Shown here: positions 38,796-46,203 of the stretch, in pieces
Numbering within the stretch: position 1 is the stretch's first letter
Layout of the letters: every line of letters starts with the position of its first letter
Assembly: GCA_943330855.2 (NCBI GenBank)
Contig: CALQJI020000019.1
Coordinates: forward strand, 1 to 64,000
Direction of reading: 5' to 3'
DNA from: Klebsiella pneumoniae
GTDB lineage: Bacteria; Verrucomicrobiota; Verrucomicrobiia; Limisphaerales; SXTU01
DNA length: 64,000 nt
The notes under the pieces: generated by a model
Told to the model about the DNA's origin: nothing
Database searches by the model: none
The model's input: the letters and a program-made list of their open reading frames with translations, nothing else
Program-made: the position numbers and the translations under genes

Positions 38796-40124
38796 TCACC
38801 GCGCCGCTTGCTTCACGGGCTTGTGCTCGATGCGATACAGCGCCGTGTCCGTGCGGAGGTAGAGCGCGTGGTCCACGGCGGCGAGGGAGGCGAAGATTTT
38901 GCCGGGGAGCTGGTTCTTCTCCAGCACTTCAAACTGCTTGCCGGGCTTGAGGACGGTCGTCAGCCCTTCGCGGTTGTGGACGTAGATTTTCCCGTCGGCA
39001 AACGTGGGTGAGGCGCTGTAGTTACCGCCGATGCGCTCGCGGTAGTGTTCGGCGCCGGTCTTGGCATCGAGGCAGGTGAAGATGCCGCCGTCATTGGCGA
39101 AGTAGAGTTCGTTCCCGACCAAGAGCGGCGAGGGCATCGTCGGTGCGCCTTTATCGTAGCGCCAGGCAATCTCTGGTTTGTCCACCCCGGCATAGCGCAC
39201 CGCGAGGATCTGCGCCTTCATGAACCCGGTGCTCAGGTAGATCATCCCATGCCCGACCACGGGGCGCGGGGTGAGGGAGAAGCCCAGCATCCCATACTTC
39301 ACGCGCCACAGCTCACGGCCCTGTTCGTCGTAGCTGTAAAGCCAGTCGGACGCGGGGGAGATGAGTTGCTCCTTACCGTTGATGGCGAGGATGAGCGGAG
39401 TGCCGTAGGATTTGCGGAGCTGCGGATCCTTGTTCATCTCACCGGCGCGCGGCGTCTTCCACGCGAGCTTGCCCGTGCGTTTGTCCAACGCGGCGATGAG
39501 CTGCTGGTCGCTGCCGTCCAGGTGGAAGAGCATCAGGTTCTTCCAAATCACCGGGGTGCTGCCGGGGCCGTTCTCGTGCTGGACGACCAGGGACGTGTCG
39601 GTCCAAAGCACCTTGCCGGTGCGCGTGTCGAGACAGGCGTTGCCCATCGAGCCGAAGTGGCAATAGAGCTTCCCGTCCTCGATGACCGGGGTGGCGGAGG
39701 CGTAGCTGTTGAGCGCGTGGACCCATTGCGGTTCGCGGGCGGTGAGGAGGACGAGGTTGTGCGTGAGCTTGCCGGAATCACGGTCCACGCCGAGCGCGCG
39801 GAACTCGACTTTCTCTAGGACCGTGAGGGGCTGGTTGCCGGTGTTGGCCTTGAGGCGTCGGTCGGCGTCTTCTTTCTTCGCCAGCGTCTCGATGGCGGTG
39901 GTGAGCCAGATGGTTTTGCCTTCGATGACGGGTGAAGACCATGCCCGGCCCGGCAGCTCCGTCTTCCAAGCCACGTTATTAGTCTCGCTCCACGAAGCGG
40001 GGAGGCCCGTGGCCTTCGCGTGCCCTTGGCCGCCGGGGCCGCGCCACTCCGGCCACTCGGCGGCAGTGAGGGAAGTGGAGAGGGCGACCCAGGTGGTGGC
40101 GATGAGCAGGTGCGAGGAGTTCAT
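38796..40124 (-). CDS. PQQ-like beta-propeller repeat protein, exported
   Basis: A 442-residue protein with signal peptide MNSSHLLIATTWVALSTSLTA and repeated propeller blades: DTRTGKVLW, DKRTGKLAW, DAKTGAEHY and similar W-docking motifs (EWRGPGGQG near the start). The fold is that of BamB/quinoprotein propellers. The PQQ-binding catalytic residues of alcohol dehydrogenases are not obvious, so this is more likely a scaffold or binding protein, as in many Verrucomicrobia. It is a single gene between tsaD (convergent) and glcF. Confidence 0.85.
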   Translation of the reverse strand: MNSSHLLIATTWVALSTSLTAAEWPEWRGPGGQGHAKATGLPASWSETNNVAWKTELPGRAWSSPVIEGKTIWLTTAIETLAKKEDADRRLKANTGNQPLTVLEKVEFRALGVDRDSGKLTHNLVLLTAREPQWVHALNSYASATPVIEDGKLYCHFGSMGNACLDTRTGKVLWTDTSLVVQHENGPGSTPVIWKNLMLFHLDGSDQQLIAALDKRTGKLAWKTPRAGEMNKDPQLRKSYGTPLILAINGKEQLISPASDWLYSYDEQGRELWRVKYGMLGFSLTPRPVVGHGMIYLSTGFMKAQILAVRYAGVDKPEIAWRYDKGAPTMPSPLLVGNELYFANDGGIFTCLDAKTGAEHYRERIGGNYSASPTFADGKIYVHNREGLTTVLKPGKQFEVLEKNQLPGKIFASLAAVDHALYLRTDTALYRIEHKPVKQAAR

Positions 40125-40243
40125 GTGTATGACGGCGGGTAGAAAGACGCTTTGTCCGGGGAAGTCAATTCATGCCAAGCGGCTGGCGGCGCGGTCGCCG
40201 CAGGTCGAATGAGGGGTGCGAATGCCAGTGGTAAACAAAGACA

Positions 40244-40290
40244 CCCCTCACCCCGGCCCGCTCCCCTCATCCGATGAAGGGAGAGGGAGG
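40244..40290 (+). repeat. Palindromic CCCCTCACCCCGG repeat, copy 1
   Basis: Sequence CCCCTCACCCCGGCCCGCTC then CCCTCATC.GATGAAGGGAGA, a hairpin whose arms CCCTCATC and GATGARGGG pair. It sits in the gap between the propeller gene and glcF. Further copies are at 42839-42885 (inside glcE) and 43603-43649. Confidence 0.8.
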
Positions 40291-40362
40291 GGAGGCGTGG
40301 GTGGAATGCCAGCCGCAGGTGAGCTAGTAGGCCTTCTCCCTTCCTCGGAGGAGGGGTGGACA

Positions 40363-40392
40363 GCTCCGCCTCCCTAACTCGGCGGCTACGAA
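40363..40392 (-). repeat. Dispersed GTAGCC repeat, copy 4 (inverted)
   Basis: On the minus strand: GTAGCCGCCGAGTTAGGGAG followed by GCGGAGC, matching 29347-29382 and 13978-14014. It ends 8 bp before the glcF stop. Confidence 0.55.
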
Positions 40393-40400
40393 GCTCCGGT

Positions 40401-41798
40401 CTATGCGGCGGAGCCGGGGAGTTGGCGCGCGAGGTAGTCCGCGATGTGAAGGGTCTCGATGTGCGTGGCCCCGGCCTGATCCAAGCCGGCGCGCATCTGG
40501 AGCAGACAGCCGGGGTTCGTCGTGACGATGCAGGTCGCGCCGGTGCGGAGGATGTTTGCCACCTTCCTGCCTTGGAGGCGCTCGGCCATCGCTGGCTCCG
40601 TGAGGTTGTAGCTGCCGGCGCTGCCGCAGCACACGTCCGACTCCGGCATCTCCACGAAGTTATCCCCGGCCACCGCCTTCACGAGGACCCGTGGCGCGTG
40701 GGTGATGCGTTGCGCATGGGCCAGATGACAAGCGTCGTGGAAGGTGACCTTCTGAGTTGAAGGTTGAAGGTTGAAAGCGGAAGCGGCGCCGCTGCCCGCT
40801 GACTGCTGAAAGCTGTCCGCTGAAAGCTGTCCGCTTGCCACGAGGAACTCGCTCAAGTCTTTCACCTTGGCGCTGAAGGCGGCGGCGCGCGGGTCATCGG
40901 GGAGCAAGTGGGCATACTCTTTCAGCGTCGAGCCGCAGCCGGCGGCGTTGATGATGATGGCGTCGAGCGGTTCGCGGGCGAAGGCGTCCAGGTTGGCGCG
41001 GGCGGCGGCGCGGGCGGCGGCGAGGTTGCCGCCGTGGGCGTGCAGGGCGCCGCAACAGCCTTGGTCAACGGGGGTGACGACATCGTAACCGGCGAGGTTC
41101 AGCAGGCGGATGCTGTTCTCGTTTGTGCGTCCGAACATGACGTTCATCACGCAGCCCCGGATGAAGCCGACGCGCCCGCGAGCCGGGGAGCTTTCTATAA
41201 GGAGGGCAGGCGGGCAGGAGGAAGGCAGCAACCCGGTTTTCTCCTGCCCTCCTGCCTTCCTTATAAATCCCGGCTTAATCCCGAAGGCCCGAGAGAGCTC
41301 CGGCAAGTTCCCTTCCCTCATCTCATCGGGGAGGAGGGCCAGCGAGTCGCGGATGAACTTGGGGAAGAGGTGGCCGGCGTCTGCCCACTTGAGCAGCCGG
41401 GCGGGGAGCAGGGCAAGTTTCATCCGCCACGGGTGCGGGAAGACGCGTTCGATGAGGATGCGGCGCAGGAAGGTTTGAAAGGGTGAGCGGTGATGGTGCC
41501 GTTCGATGTGGTCGCGCGTGGCTTCGAGCAGCGCTCCGTATTGGACGCCGCTGGGACACGCCGCTTCGCAAGCGCGACAACCCAAACAGTTGTCGATATG
41601 CCGGACCGCCGTGTCGCCCAGCGGGAGGCGGCCTTCCTGAAGCGCGCGCATCAAATAGATACGGCCCCGGGGCGAGTCGTTCTCATTGCCGGTCTCCAAG
41701 TAAGTGGGGCACGAGCCCAGGCAGAGTCCGCAATGGATGCAGGCGAGAGACTGCTTCTCATCCAAGAAGCGCGGGAGTGAGGGGGCAGGGCGGCTCAT
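40401..41798 (-). CDS. glcF: Glycolate oxidase iron-sulfur subunit GlcF
   Basis: A 465-residue iron-sulfur protein with two 4Fe-4S motifs (CIHCGLCLGSCPTY, CLGCRACEAACPSG), then two CCG domains (QGCCGALHAHGG and VCCGSAGSYN). GlcF passes electrons from the FAD subunits GlcD/GlcE to the quinone pool. The start is the ATG at 41798, from MSRPAPSLPRFLDEKQSLACIHC. Two in-frame low-complexity insertions stand out: a 25-bp-arm hairpin at 41196-41265 (encoding roughly residues 178-200) and heptanucleotide arrays at 40756-40839 (about residues 320-347, SGQLSADSFQQSAGSGAASA). glcD is not in the window, although glcE is upstream. Confidence 0.9.
   Translation of the reverse strand: MSRPAPSLPRFLDEKQSLACIHCGLCLGSCPTYLETGNENDSPRGRIYLMRALQEGRLPLGDTAVRHIDNCLGCRACEAACPSGVQYGALLEATRDHIERHHHRSPFQTFLRRILIERVFPHPWRMKLALLPARLLKWADAGHLFPKFIRDSLALLPDEMREGNLPELSRAFGIKPGFIRKAGGQEKTGLLPSSCPPALLIESSPARGRVGFIRGCVMNVMFGRTNENSIRLLNLAGYDVVTPVDQGCCGALHAHGGNLAAARAAARANLDAFAREPLDAIIINAAGCGSTLKEYAHLLPDDPRAAAFSAKVKDLSEFLVASGQLSADSFQQSAGSGAASAFNLQPSTQKVTFHDACHLAHAQRITHAPRVLVKAVAGDNFVEMPESDVCCGSAGSYNLTEPAMAERLQGRKVANILRTGATCIVTTNPGCLLQMRAGLDQAGATHIETLHIADYLARQLPGSAA
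40756..40839 (-). repeat. Two heptanucleotide arrays inside glcF (3 and 7 units)
   Basis: On the + strand 40756-40776 reads GTTGAAG, GTTGAAG, GTTGAAA. Then 40791-40839 reads GCTGCCC, GCTGACT, GCTGAAA, GCTGTCC, GCTGAAA, GCTGTCC, GCTTGCC. The coding consequence in glcF is the linker SGQLSADSFQQSAGSGAASA before the second CCG domain. Frame is kept. Confidence 0.85.
41196..41265. repeat. Near-perfect hairpin inside glcF (25-bp arms)
   Basis: The left arm 41196-41220 (TATAAGGAGGGCAGGCGGGC AGGAG) and the right arm 41241-41265 pair at 23 of 25 positions across a 20-bp loop. The element lies in coding sequence between the N-terminal ferredoxin part and the first CCG domain, and encodes IRKAGGQEKTGLLPSSCPPA and a few more residues on the glcF strand. 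Confidence 0.85.
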
Positions 41799-42574
41799 GG
41801 CAAAGGGGCAAGGCGGAGGGGTGAAGGCAAAACGAAAAAGGTAAGAGGCAAAAGGGGGACGGTCGCCGCTCGGCACTTTTGCCTTTTGCCGCTTACCTTT
41901 TGCCTTATCCCACCTCTCCTCCTCGGGTCCGGGAGGTTCGGCGGTGCCGTGGCAGAGTGGCGGCTCGGTTTGCTGGGCTGTCCAAGTGCGTTGCCGAGGT
42001 GGGTGAAGTGTATAAAAAGCCGCAGAAGTGCGTTGCCGAAGTGGCGGACGCTCTGCCGGATGTCCGGCAAGGCGTCGCCGAAGTGGCGGACGGGCTGCCG
42101 GATGTCCGGCAACGCATCGCCGAAGTGGCTGACACACCACTTGACACTCCGTGGCACATCTTTGACTGCACTGACACACTGCTTGACTCTCCGTGGCACA
42201 TCTTTGACTGCACTGACACACCACTTGGCACTCCGTGACACAGTTCCTAGTGGGGGATTGGGTTGCTGAGCGTTCCGGGACGCATTCCCCGATCGGGGAT
42301 TGGGCTGCCGAGGGTTCCGGGACGCATTCCCCGATCGGGGATTGAGCTGCCGAGGGTTCCGGGACGCATTCCCCGATCGGGGATTGGGTTGCCGAGGGTT
42401 CCGGGATGCATTCCCCGATCGGGGATTAGGCTGCGGAGGGTTCCGCACTGCTCTGCCGAAGTGACCGGAGGCTCCCGGAAGGTCCGGCAATGCGTCCGCA
42501 CGGTCAAAGACGGGCCGCTGCGTCGTCTTGACTACTGGTTTGAGGGTCTTGTGGAGGTTGCGGGACATCGGCAC
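41795..42574 (-). CDS. Candidate ORF of 14-residue repeats between glcE and glcF
   Basis: A 259-codon open frame. It starts at GTG 42574 (3 bp after the glcE stop) or ATG 42568 and ends in an ATGA overlap with the glcF start. The protein is a series of diverged 14-residue units such as HFGDALPDIRQPVR, RSGNASRNPRQPNP and AVKDVPRSVKWCVS, with a heptad-like alternation (xHFGDAL / PDIRQxV). The C-terminal 40 residues come from a separate heptanucleotide array (41824-41911). I recognise no family. Operon-like spacing argues for translation. Against it, the period (42 bp) divides by three, so other frames on both strands are also open, and the sequence may only be a tolerated repeat expansion. Confidence 0.4.
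   Translation of the reverse strand: MPMSRNLHKTLKPVVKTTQRPVFDRADALPDLPGASGHFGRAVRNPPQPNPRSGNASRNPRQPNPRSGNASRNPRQLNPRSGNASRNPRQPNPRSGNASRNAQQPNPPLGTVSRSAKWCVSAVKDVPRRVKQCVSAVKDVPRSVKWCVSHFGDALPDIRQPVRHFGDALPDIRQSVRHFGNALLRLFIHFTHLGNALGQPSKPSRHSATAPPNLPDPRRRGGIRQKVSGKRQKCRAATVPLLPLTFFVLPSPLRLAPLP
41824..41911. repeat. Paired heptanucleotide arrays forming an inverted repeat
   Basis: 41824-41858 reads AAGGCAA, AACGAAA, AAGGTAA, GAGGCAA, AAGGGGG. 41877-41911 reads TTTTGCC, TTTTGCC, GCTTACC, TTTTGCC, TTATCCC, approximately its reverse complement. The pair could fold into a hairpin immediately upstream of glcF (minus strand), in the place of its leader. Confidence 0.75.
41947..42534. repeat. Array of diverged 42-bp units (about 14 copies)
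   Basis: Units begin every 42 bp from 41947 (41947, 41989, 42031, 42073 ... 42493), mostly with CRT. Three sub-families are visible: CGTTGCCGAAGTGGCGGACG types (41989-42114), CATCTTTGACTGCACTGACA types (42157-42240) and CATTCCCCGATCGGGGATTG types (42283-42450). The last contains the 14-bp perfect palindrome TCCCCGATCGGGGA in each unit. Some units show 21-bp sub-periodicity. It lies wholly between glcE and glcF, with no unique spacers as in CRISPR. Confidence 0.9.
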
Positions 42575-42577
42575 GGG

Positions 42578-43564
42578 TCAAGTCGGGGGGGCGGGGAGGA
42601 TGCCGTGGGGGTCGAAGGTGGCTTTGAGCCGCTGAGTAAGAGCTTGGGGCACCGCGCTCTGGCTGGGCAAGGCGCTGCCGCGGTGGTGGAGGATGCCGTT
42701 CGCAGCCCGGGCAATGAAGGGCAGGGGGCCGAGGGCGGCGATGGCTTCGGGCAGTTGGCTGGGGAGCACGGAGCGGGTCTGGATGGCAGTGGGAGCGGAC
42801 CAAAAGACTTGTTCGTAGTCGGGCGCAAGGGCGGGCAACCCCTCACCCCGGCCCGCTCCCCTCATCTGATGAGGGGCGAGGGTGAAGCCGGTGGCGCGGG
42901 TGCGCTGCCATGCCACTTCCTCGGCGGTGCCGGCCAGACCAAGCACGAGGGTGAGGGTGCCGGAGGCGGTGCCGTCGGGGGCGAGGTTGTGGAGGTCGAG
43001 GATAACGGGGGTGAGGGGGGATTGAAGGAGGTTTTCCACCGCCGCCCACGCGGCCGTGAGGGTGGGGAACTGCGCGGTGAGAATGACTTCTTCAACTGGC
43101 AGGGGGCGGAGCTTAAAGGTGGCGGCGCTGATGATGCCCAGGCTGTCCCGCGCACCGACGAAGAGTTTCAGCACGTCGTAGCCCGCTACATTCTTCACCA
43201 CTTTCCCGCCGGAATGGGTGACGCGGCCATCGGCCAGCACCGCTTCCAGCCCGATGAGGTGCTCACGGATGGTGCCGAAGCCGCAGCGCCGAGGGCCGCA
43301 GAGGTTTTCGGAGAGAAGCTGATGGAGGGTGACGCGTTCCGGGTGGGGCGGGTCGATGGGAAGCCACTGGCCATGAGCGGCGAGGGTGGCTTGGAGGGCG
43401 GCGAGGGTGAGGCCGCCTTCCGCGGTGATGGTCATGTCCTCGGGGGTGTATTCGCGGACGGCCGTGAGGGCGGCGAGGTCCACGGCGGTGACCGGAAGCC
43501 GAGCGGCGTGGGCATCCGCAAGGCGGCGAGCGAGGTCCGGGAGGCTGACGGGGGTGAGGGTCAT
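42578..43564 (-). CDS. glcE: Glycolate oxidase FAD-binding subunit GlcE
   Basis: A 328-residue FAD_binding_4-type protein. Motifs are YTPEDMTITAEGGLTLAALQ (PCMH/FAD domain), GPRRCGFGTIREHLIGLEAV, THSGGKVVKNVAGYDVLKLF and GARDSLGIISAATFKLRPLP; the C terminus FDPHGILPAPP matches the family. GlcE pairs with GlcD and GlcF to oxidise glycolate to glyoxylate. A palindromic repeat (42839-42885) is inserted near the 3' end and encodes LAPHQMRGAGRGEG. The start is the ATG at 43564. The glcF gene follows after the 14-residue-repeat ORF; glcD is missing from this window. Confidence 0.88.
   Translation of the reverse strand: MTLTPVSLPDLARRLADAHAARLPVTAVDLAALTAVREYTPEDMTITAEGGLTLAALQATLAAHGQWLPIDPPHPERVTLHQLLSENLCGPRRCGFGTIREHLIGLEAVLADGRVTHSGGKVVKNVAGYDVLKLFVGARDSLGIISAATFKLRPLPVEEVILTAQFPTLTAAWAAVENLLQSPLTPVILDLHNLAPDGTASGTLTLVLGLAGTAEEVAWQRTRATGFTLAPHQMRGAGRGEGLPALAPDYEQVFWSAPTAIQTRSVLPSQLPEAIAALGPLPFIARAANGILHHRGSALPSQSAVPQALTQRLKATFDPHGILPAPPT
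42839..42885. repeat. Palindromic CCCCTCACCCCGG repeat inside glcE, copy 2
   Basis: The same element as 40244 and 43603: CCTCACCCCGGCCCGCTCCC followed by CTCATCTGATGAGGGGCGAG, hairpin arms CCCTCATC and GATGAGGGG. On the glcE strand it encodes LAPHQMRGAGRGEG without breaking the frame. Confidence 0.85.
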
Positions 43565-43602
43565 GTCGGGGGAAGTGGGAGGGGGATTCGTGTGAGATTA
43601 AA

Positions 43603-43649
43603 CCCCTCACCCCGGCCCGCTCCCCTCATCGGATGAAGGGAGAGGGAGG
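43603..43649 (+). repeat. Palindromic CCCCTCACCCCGG repeat, copy 3
   Basis: CCCCTCACCCCGGCCCGCTC then CCCTCATCGGATGAAGGGAGA, nearly identical to copy 1. It lies just upstream of glcE (minus strand) and before the end of the next kinase gene, in a 120-bp gap. Confidence 0.8.
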
Positions 43650-43684
43650 AAAAACGTCTCGCCACAGGCGGGGTCATGTCGGGG

Positions 43685-46108
43685 TCACGCGGCGGGCTGG
43701 GGGGCATCGCCGTCCAGCACCGTGCGGAGGGTGGTGAGGATCTTCTCGGCGGTGTAGGGCTTGGAGAGGAAGGCTTTCATGCCCAGCGCCTTGAGTTCCT
43801 CGAACTTGGCATCCTGATCCATGCCGCTGGTGGCGATGACTTTGATGTTGGGTTCGAGTTTCTTGAGCACGCGCATCATGGCGGGACCGTCCATGATGGG
43901 CATCATCACGTCGGTGAGCACGAGGTTGATGGTGGTCTTGTGCTGGGCAAAGAGGGCGAGGGCTTCGACGCCGTTGCCACTGGTGAGGACGCGGTAGCCG
44001 GAGCTTTCGAGGAGTTTGCTCGCGGCGGTGAGGATGCTGGCCTCGTCATCCACGATGAGGATGGTCTCGCCCTGACCGCGGGCGAGGGGTTTCTTCTCGG
44101 CGCGTGGCTCGAGCTTCGCATCGGGCGTGGCGGGGAAGAAGCAGGAGAAGGTGGTGCCTTTGCCGACTTCACTGGTGACCTTGAGGAAGCCGTTGTGGCT
44201 CTTGGCGATTCCTAGCACGGTGGAGAGGCCGAGGCCGGTGCCCTGGCCGTGGGCCTTGGTGGTGAAGAAGGGGTCGAAGATTTTCTCAAGGATGTCTGCG
44301 GGAATGCCGGTGCCGGTGTCGCTCACCCGCAGGACGACGTAAGGGCCGGGTTTGGCGGCGGCGTCGAAGGTGGCGTAGTGGGTGTCGATGGTGATGTTCT
44401 CGGAGAGGATGTTGATGGAGCCACCGTTGGACTGGGCGTCGCGGGCGTTGATGCAGAGGTTGAGGAGAACTTGGTGGAGGTGAGTGGGGTCGCCGATGAT
44501 GGGCCAGAGGTCGCGGCTGTTCTTGGACTGGACCGTGATGTTCTTGGGGAAGGTTTCGCGAACGATCTTGGTCATTTCATCTACCAAGTGCCGGAGGTTG
44601 ACGACGACGCTCTCGCCTTCCATGCCCCGGGCGAAGGCGAGGAGTTGCTTGACGATGTCGGCCCCGCGCTGGGCGCTGGTCTCGATGTTGCTGATGAGCA
44701 TCTCCGTCTCGCGCGGCCCCAAGCCCTGTCGCAAGAGCGGGGCGGACATCATGATGGGAGCGAGGATGTTGTTGAGGTCGTGAGCCACCCCGCCCGCGAG
44801 TGTGCCGATGCTCTCCATGCGCTGGGAGCGGAGGAACTGAGCTTCAAGTTTCTTCTGCTCGGTGAGGTCGGTGTTGATGGCCAGGACGGCGCTGGGGTGG
44901 TTGTCCGCGTCGCGCACGAGGGTCCAGCGGGAGCTGACGAGGACTTCGGTGCCGCGCTTGGTGAGGTGGCGTAGCTCACCGCTCCACGAGCCCTTTTCGA
45001 GGAGCTCCGCTTGAGCGGCGTCGAAGACGGCCGTGTCCCGATACAGCAGCTCGGTGACTTGATGGCCCTTGATCTCTTCCGCCGTCCAGCCGAAGAGGCG
45101 TTCCGCGCTCTTGTTCCACGAGGTGATCCAGTGGCCCAGGTCGCGGACGAGGATGGCGTCTTGGGCGAGGTCAATGAGGCTGGCTTGCTGGAGAATTTTG
45201 CGCTCGGCCTGCTTGCGCTCAGTGATGTCGCGGAAGCTCCAGACGCGGCCGACGATCTGTTCGCCGACGCGCTGGGGCTGGGAGTAACGCTCGAAGATGC
45301 GGCCGTCCACGAACTCGATGAGGTCGTAGCTCGCCGCCTCGGGCGTGGCGTTGAGCTCGCGGAATTTCTGGTTGAAGCTCTCCGGATCTTTGATTTGCCA
45401 GAGGACGGCGTTGAGCATGTCTTGGTAGTGCTTCGACGCGATGAGGGAGGGGGGGAGATTCCAGATGGCGAGGAACCGTTTATTGTGGCCGGCCATGCGG
45501 CCTTGCTGGTTCACCACGAGGATGCCGTCGGCGGTGGATTCCAGCGTGGCCTGGGTGAGGGCGACGGATTTCTCAAGCTGCGCGGTGCGCTCCGAGACGA
45601 GGGTCTCCATGCTCCGCATCTGGGAGCGGACCTGCTGGGCGAGGGACGACTTCTCGGTGAGCGCGACGACGAGTTGGCTGACTTCAACGTTGTCGAAGGG
45701 TTTTTTAAGGATGAGCAAGCGGTCGTTGCGGCCGAGCTTGCCGACCATTTCCTCCCACGAGTAATCCGAGTAGGCAGTGCAGATGACGCAATGCAGATGG
45801 GGGTCCGCCCGCCATAGATGTGAGATGGTCTCCACGCCGTCCCAGCCCGGCGGCATCCGCACGTCCACGAACGCCAGACTGTAGGGCCGGTGGTCCAGGA
45901 TGGACTGGGTGACGAGCGCGAGCGCCTCCTGCCCCTGATAGGCCGAGTCCAACTCGTATTCGAGGGTCGTCTCCTGCGGTAATTGATCGCCGAAGAGCGC
46001 CGCCTCGGCCGCGCTCAAGTCCGCCACCGCTGAGGGCGGCGGGCAGAGGATCTTGCGGAAGTCGTCGTGGATTGCGCGGTTGTCGTCGATGACGAGGAGG
46101 CGGTGCAT
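43685..46108 (-). CDS. Hybrid sensor histidine kinase (REC-PAS-PAS-HisKA-HATPase-REC)
   Basis: An 807-residue cytoplasmic protein. The N-terminal receiver has LLVIDDNRAIHDD and the phospho-Asp in FVDVRMPPGWDG. Two PAS domains follow (about 175-290 and 300-420), then HisKA with [14 protein letters not shown], a HATPase_c domain ([40 protein letters not shown]) and a C-terminal receiver (ILIVDDEASILTA, VLTDVMMPIMDG). It has no TM segment, so it senses a soluble or internal signal. It is one of three kinase genes in a row; no DNA-binding response regulator is next to them. The kinase core is paralogous to that of the gene at 47793-50990. Confidence 0.95.
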   Translation of the reverse strand: MHRLLVIDDNRAIHDDFRKILCPPPSAVADLSAAEAALFGDQLPQETTLEYELDSAYQGQEALALVTQSILDHRPYSLAFVDVRMPPGWDGVETISHLWRADPHLHCVICTAYSDYSWEEMVGKLGRNDRLLILKKPFDNVEVSQLVVALTEKSSLAQQVRSQMRSMETLVSERTAQLEKSVALTQATLESTADGILVVNQQGRMAGHNKRFLAIWNLPPSLIASKHYQDMLNAVLWQIKDPESFNQKFRELNATPEAASYDLIEFVDGRIFERYSQPQRVGEQIVGRVWSFRDITERKQAERKILQQASLIDLAQDAILVRDLGHWITSWNKSAERLFGWTAEEIKGHQVTELLYRDTAVFDAAQAELLEKGSWSGELRHLTKRGTEVLVSSRWTLVRDADNHPSAVLAINTDLTEQKKLEAQFLRSQRMESIGTLAGGVAHDLNNILAPIMMSAPLLRQGLGPRETEMLISNIETSAQRGADIVKQLLAFARGMEGESVVVNLRHLVDEMTKIVRETFPKNITVQSKNSRDLWPIIGDPTHLHQVLLNLCINARDAQSNGGSINILSENITIDTHYATFDAAAKPGPYVVLRVSDTGTGIPADILEKIFDPFFTTKAHGQGTGLGLSTVLGIAKSHNGFLKVTSEVGKGTTFSCFFPATPDAKLEPRAEKKPLARGQGETILIVDDEASILTAASKLLESSGYRVLTSGNGVEALALFAQHKTTINLVLTDVMMPIMDGPAMMRVLKKLEPNIKVIATSGMDQDAKFEELKALGMKAFLSKPYTAEKILTTLRTVLDGDAPQPAA

Positions 46109-46115
46109 TAGGAGC

Positions 46116-46150
46116 GGTTGAAAGGTGAAGGTTGAAAGGTGAAAGGGGCG
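46116..46150 (+). repeat. Heptanucleotide array upstream of a kinase gene, 5 units
   Basis: Units GGTTGAA, AGGTGAA, GGTTGAA, AGGTGAA, AGGGGCG occupy the leader (minus strand) of the kinase gene starting at 46108, beginning 8 bp beyond its start codon. Confidence 0.75.
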
Positions 46151-46203
46151 GGGCGAGGGCGGGCGATGCGGGCGAGTGGGGGCGAGGGGTTCATGGCGTA
46201 GGA

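Noticed and set aside
41947-42534. CRISPR array
   Set aside because: Units are contiguous with no unique spacers, they diverge in sub-families, and no cas gene is present.
42263-43636. + strand ORF of 457 codons over the 42-bp array and glcE
   Set aside because: The array is open in several frames because its period is divisible by three, and the rest is antisense to glcE.
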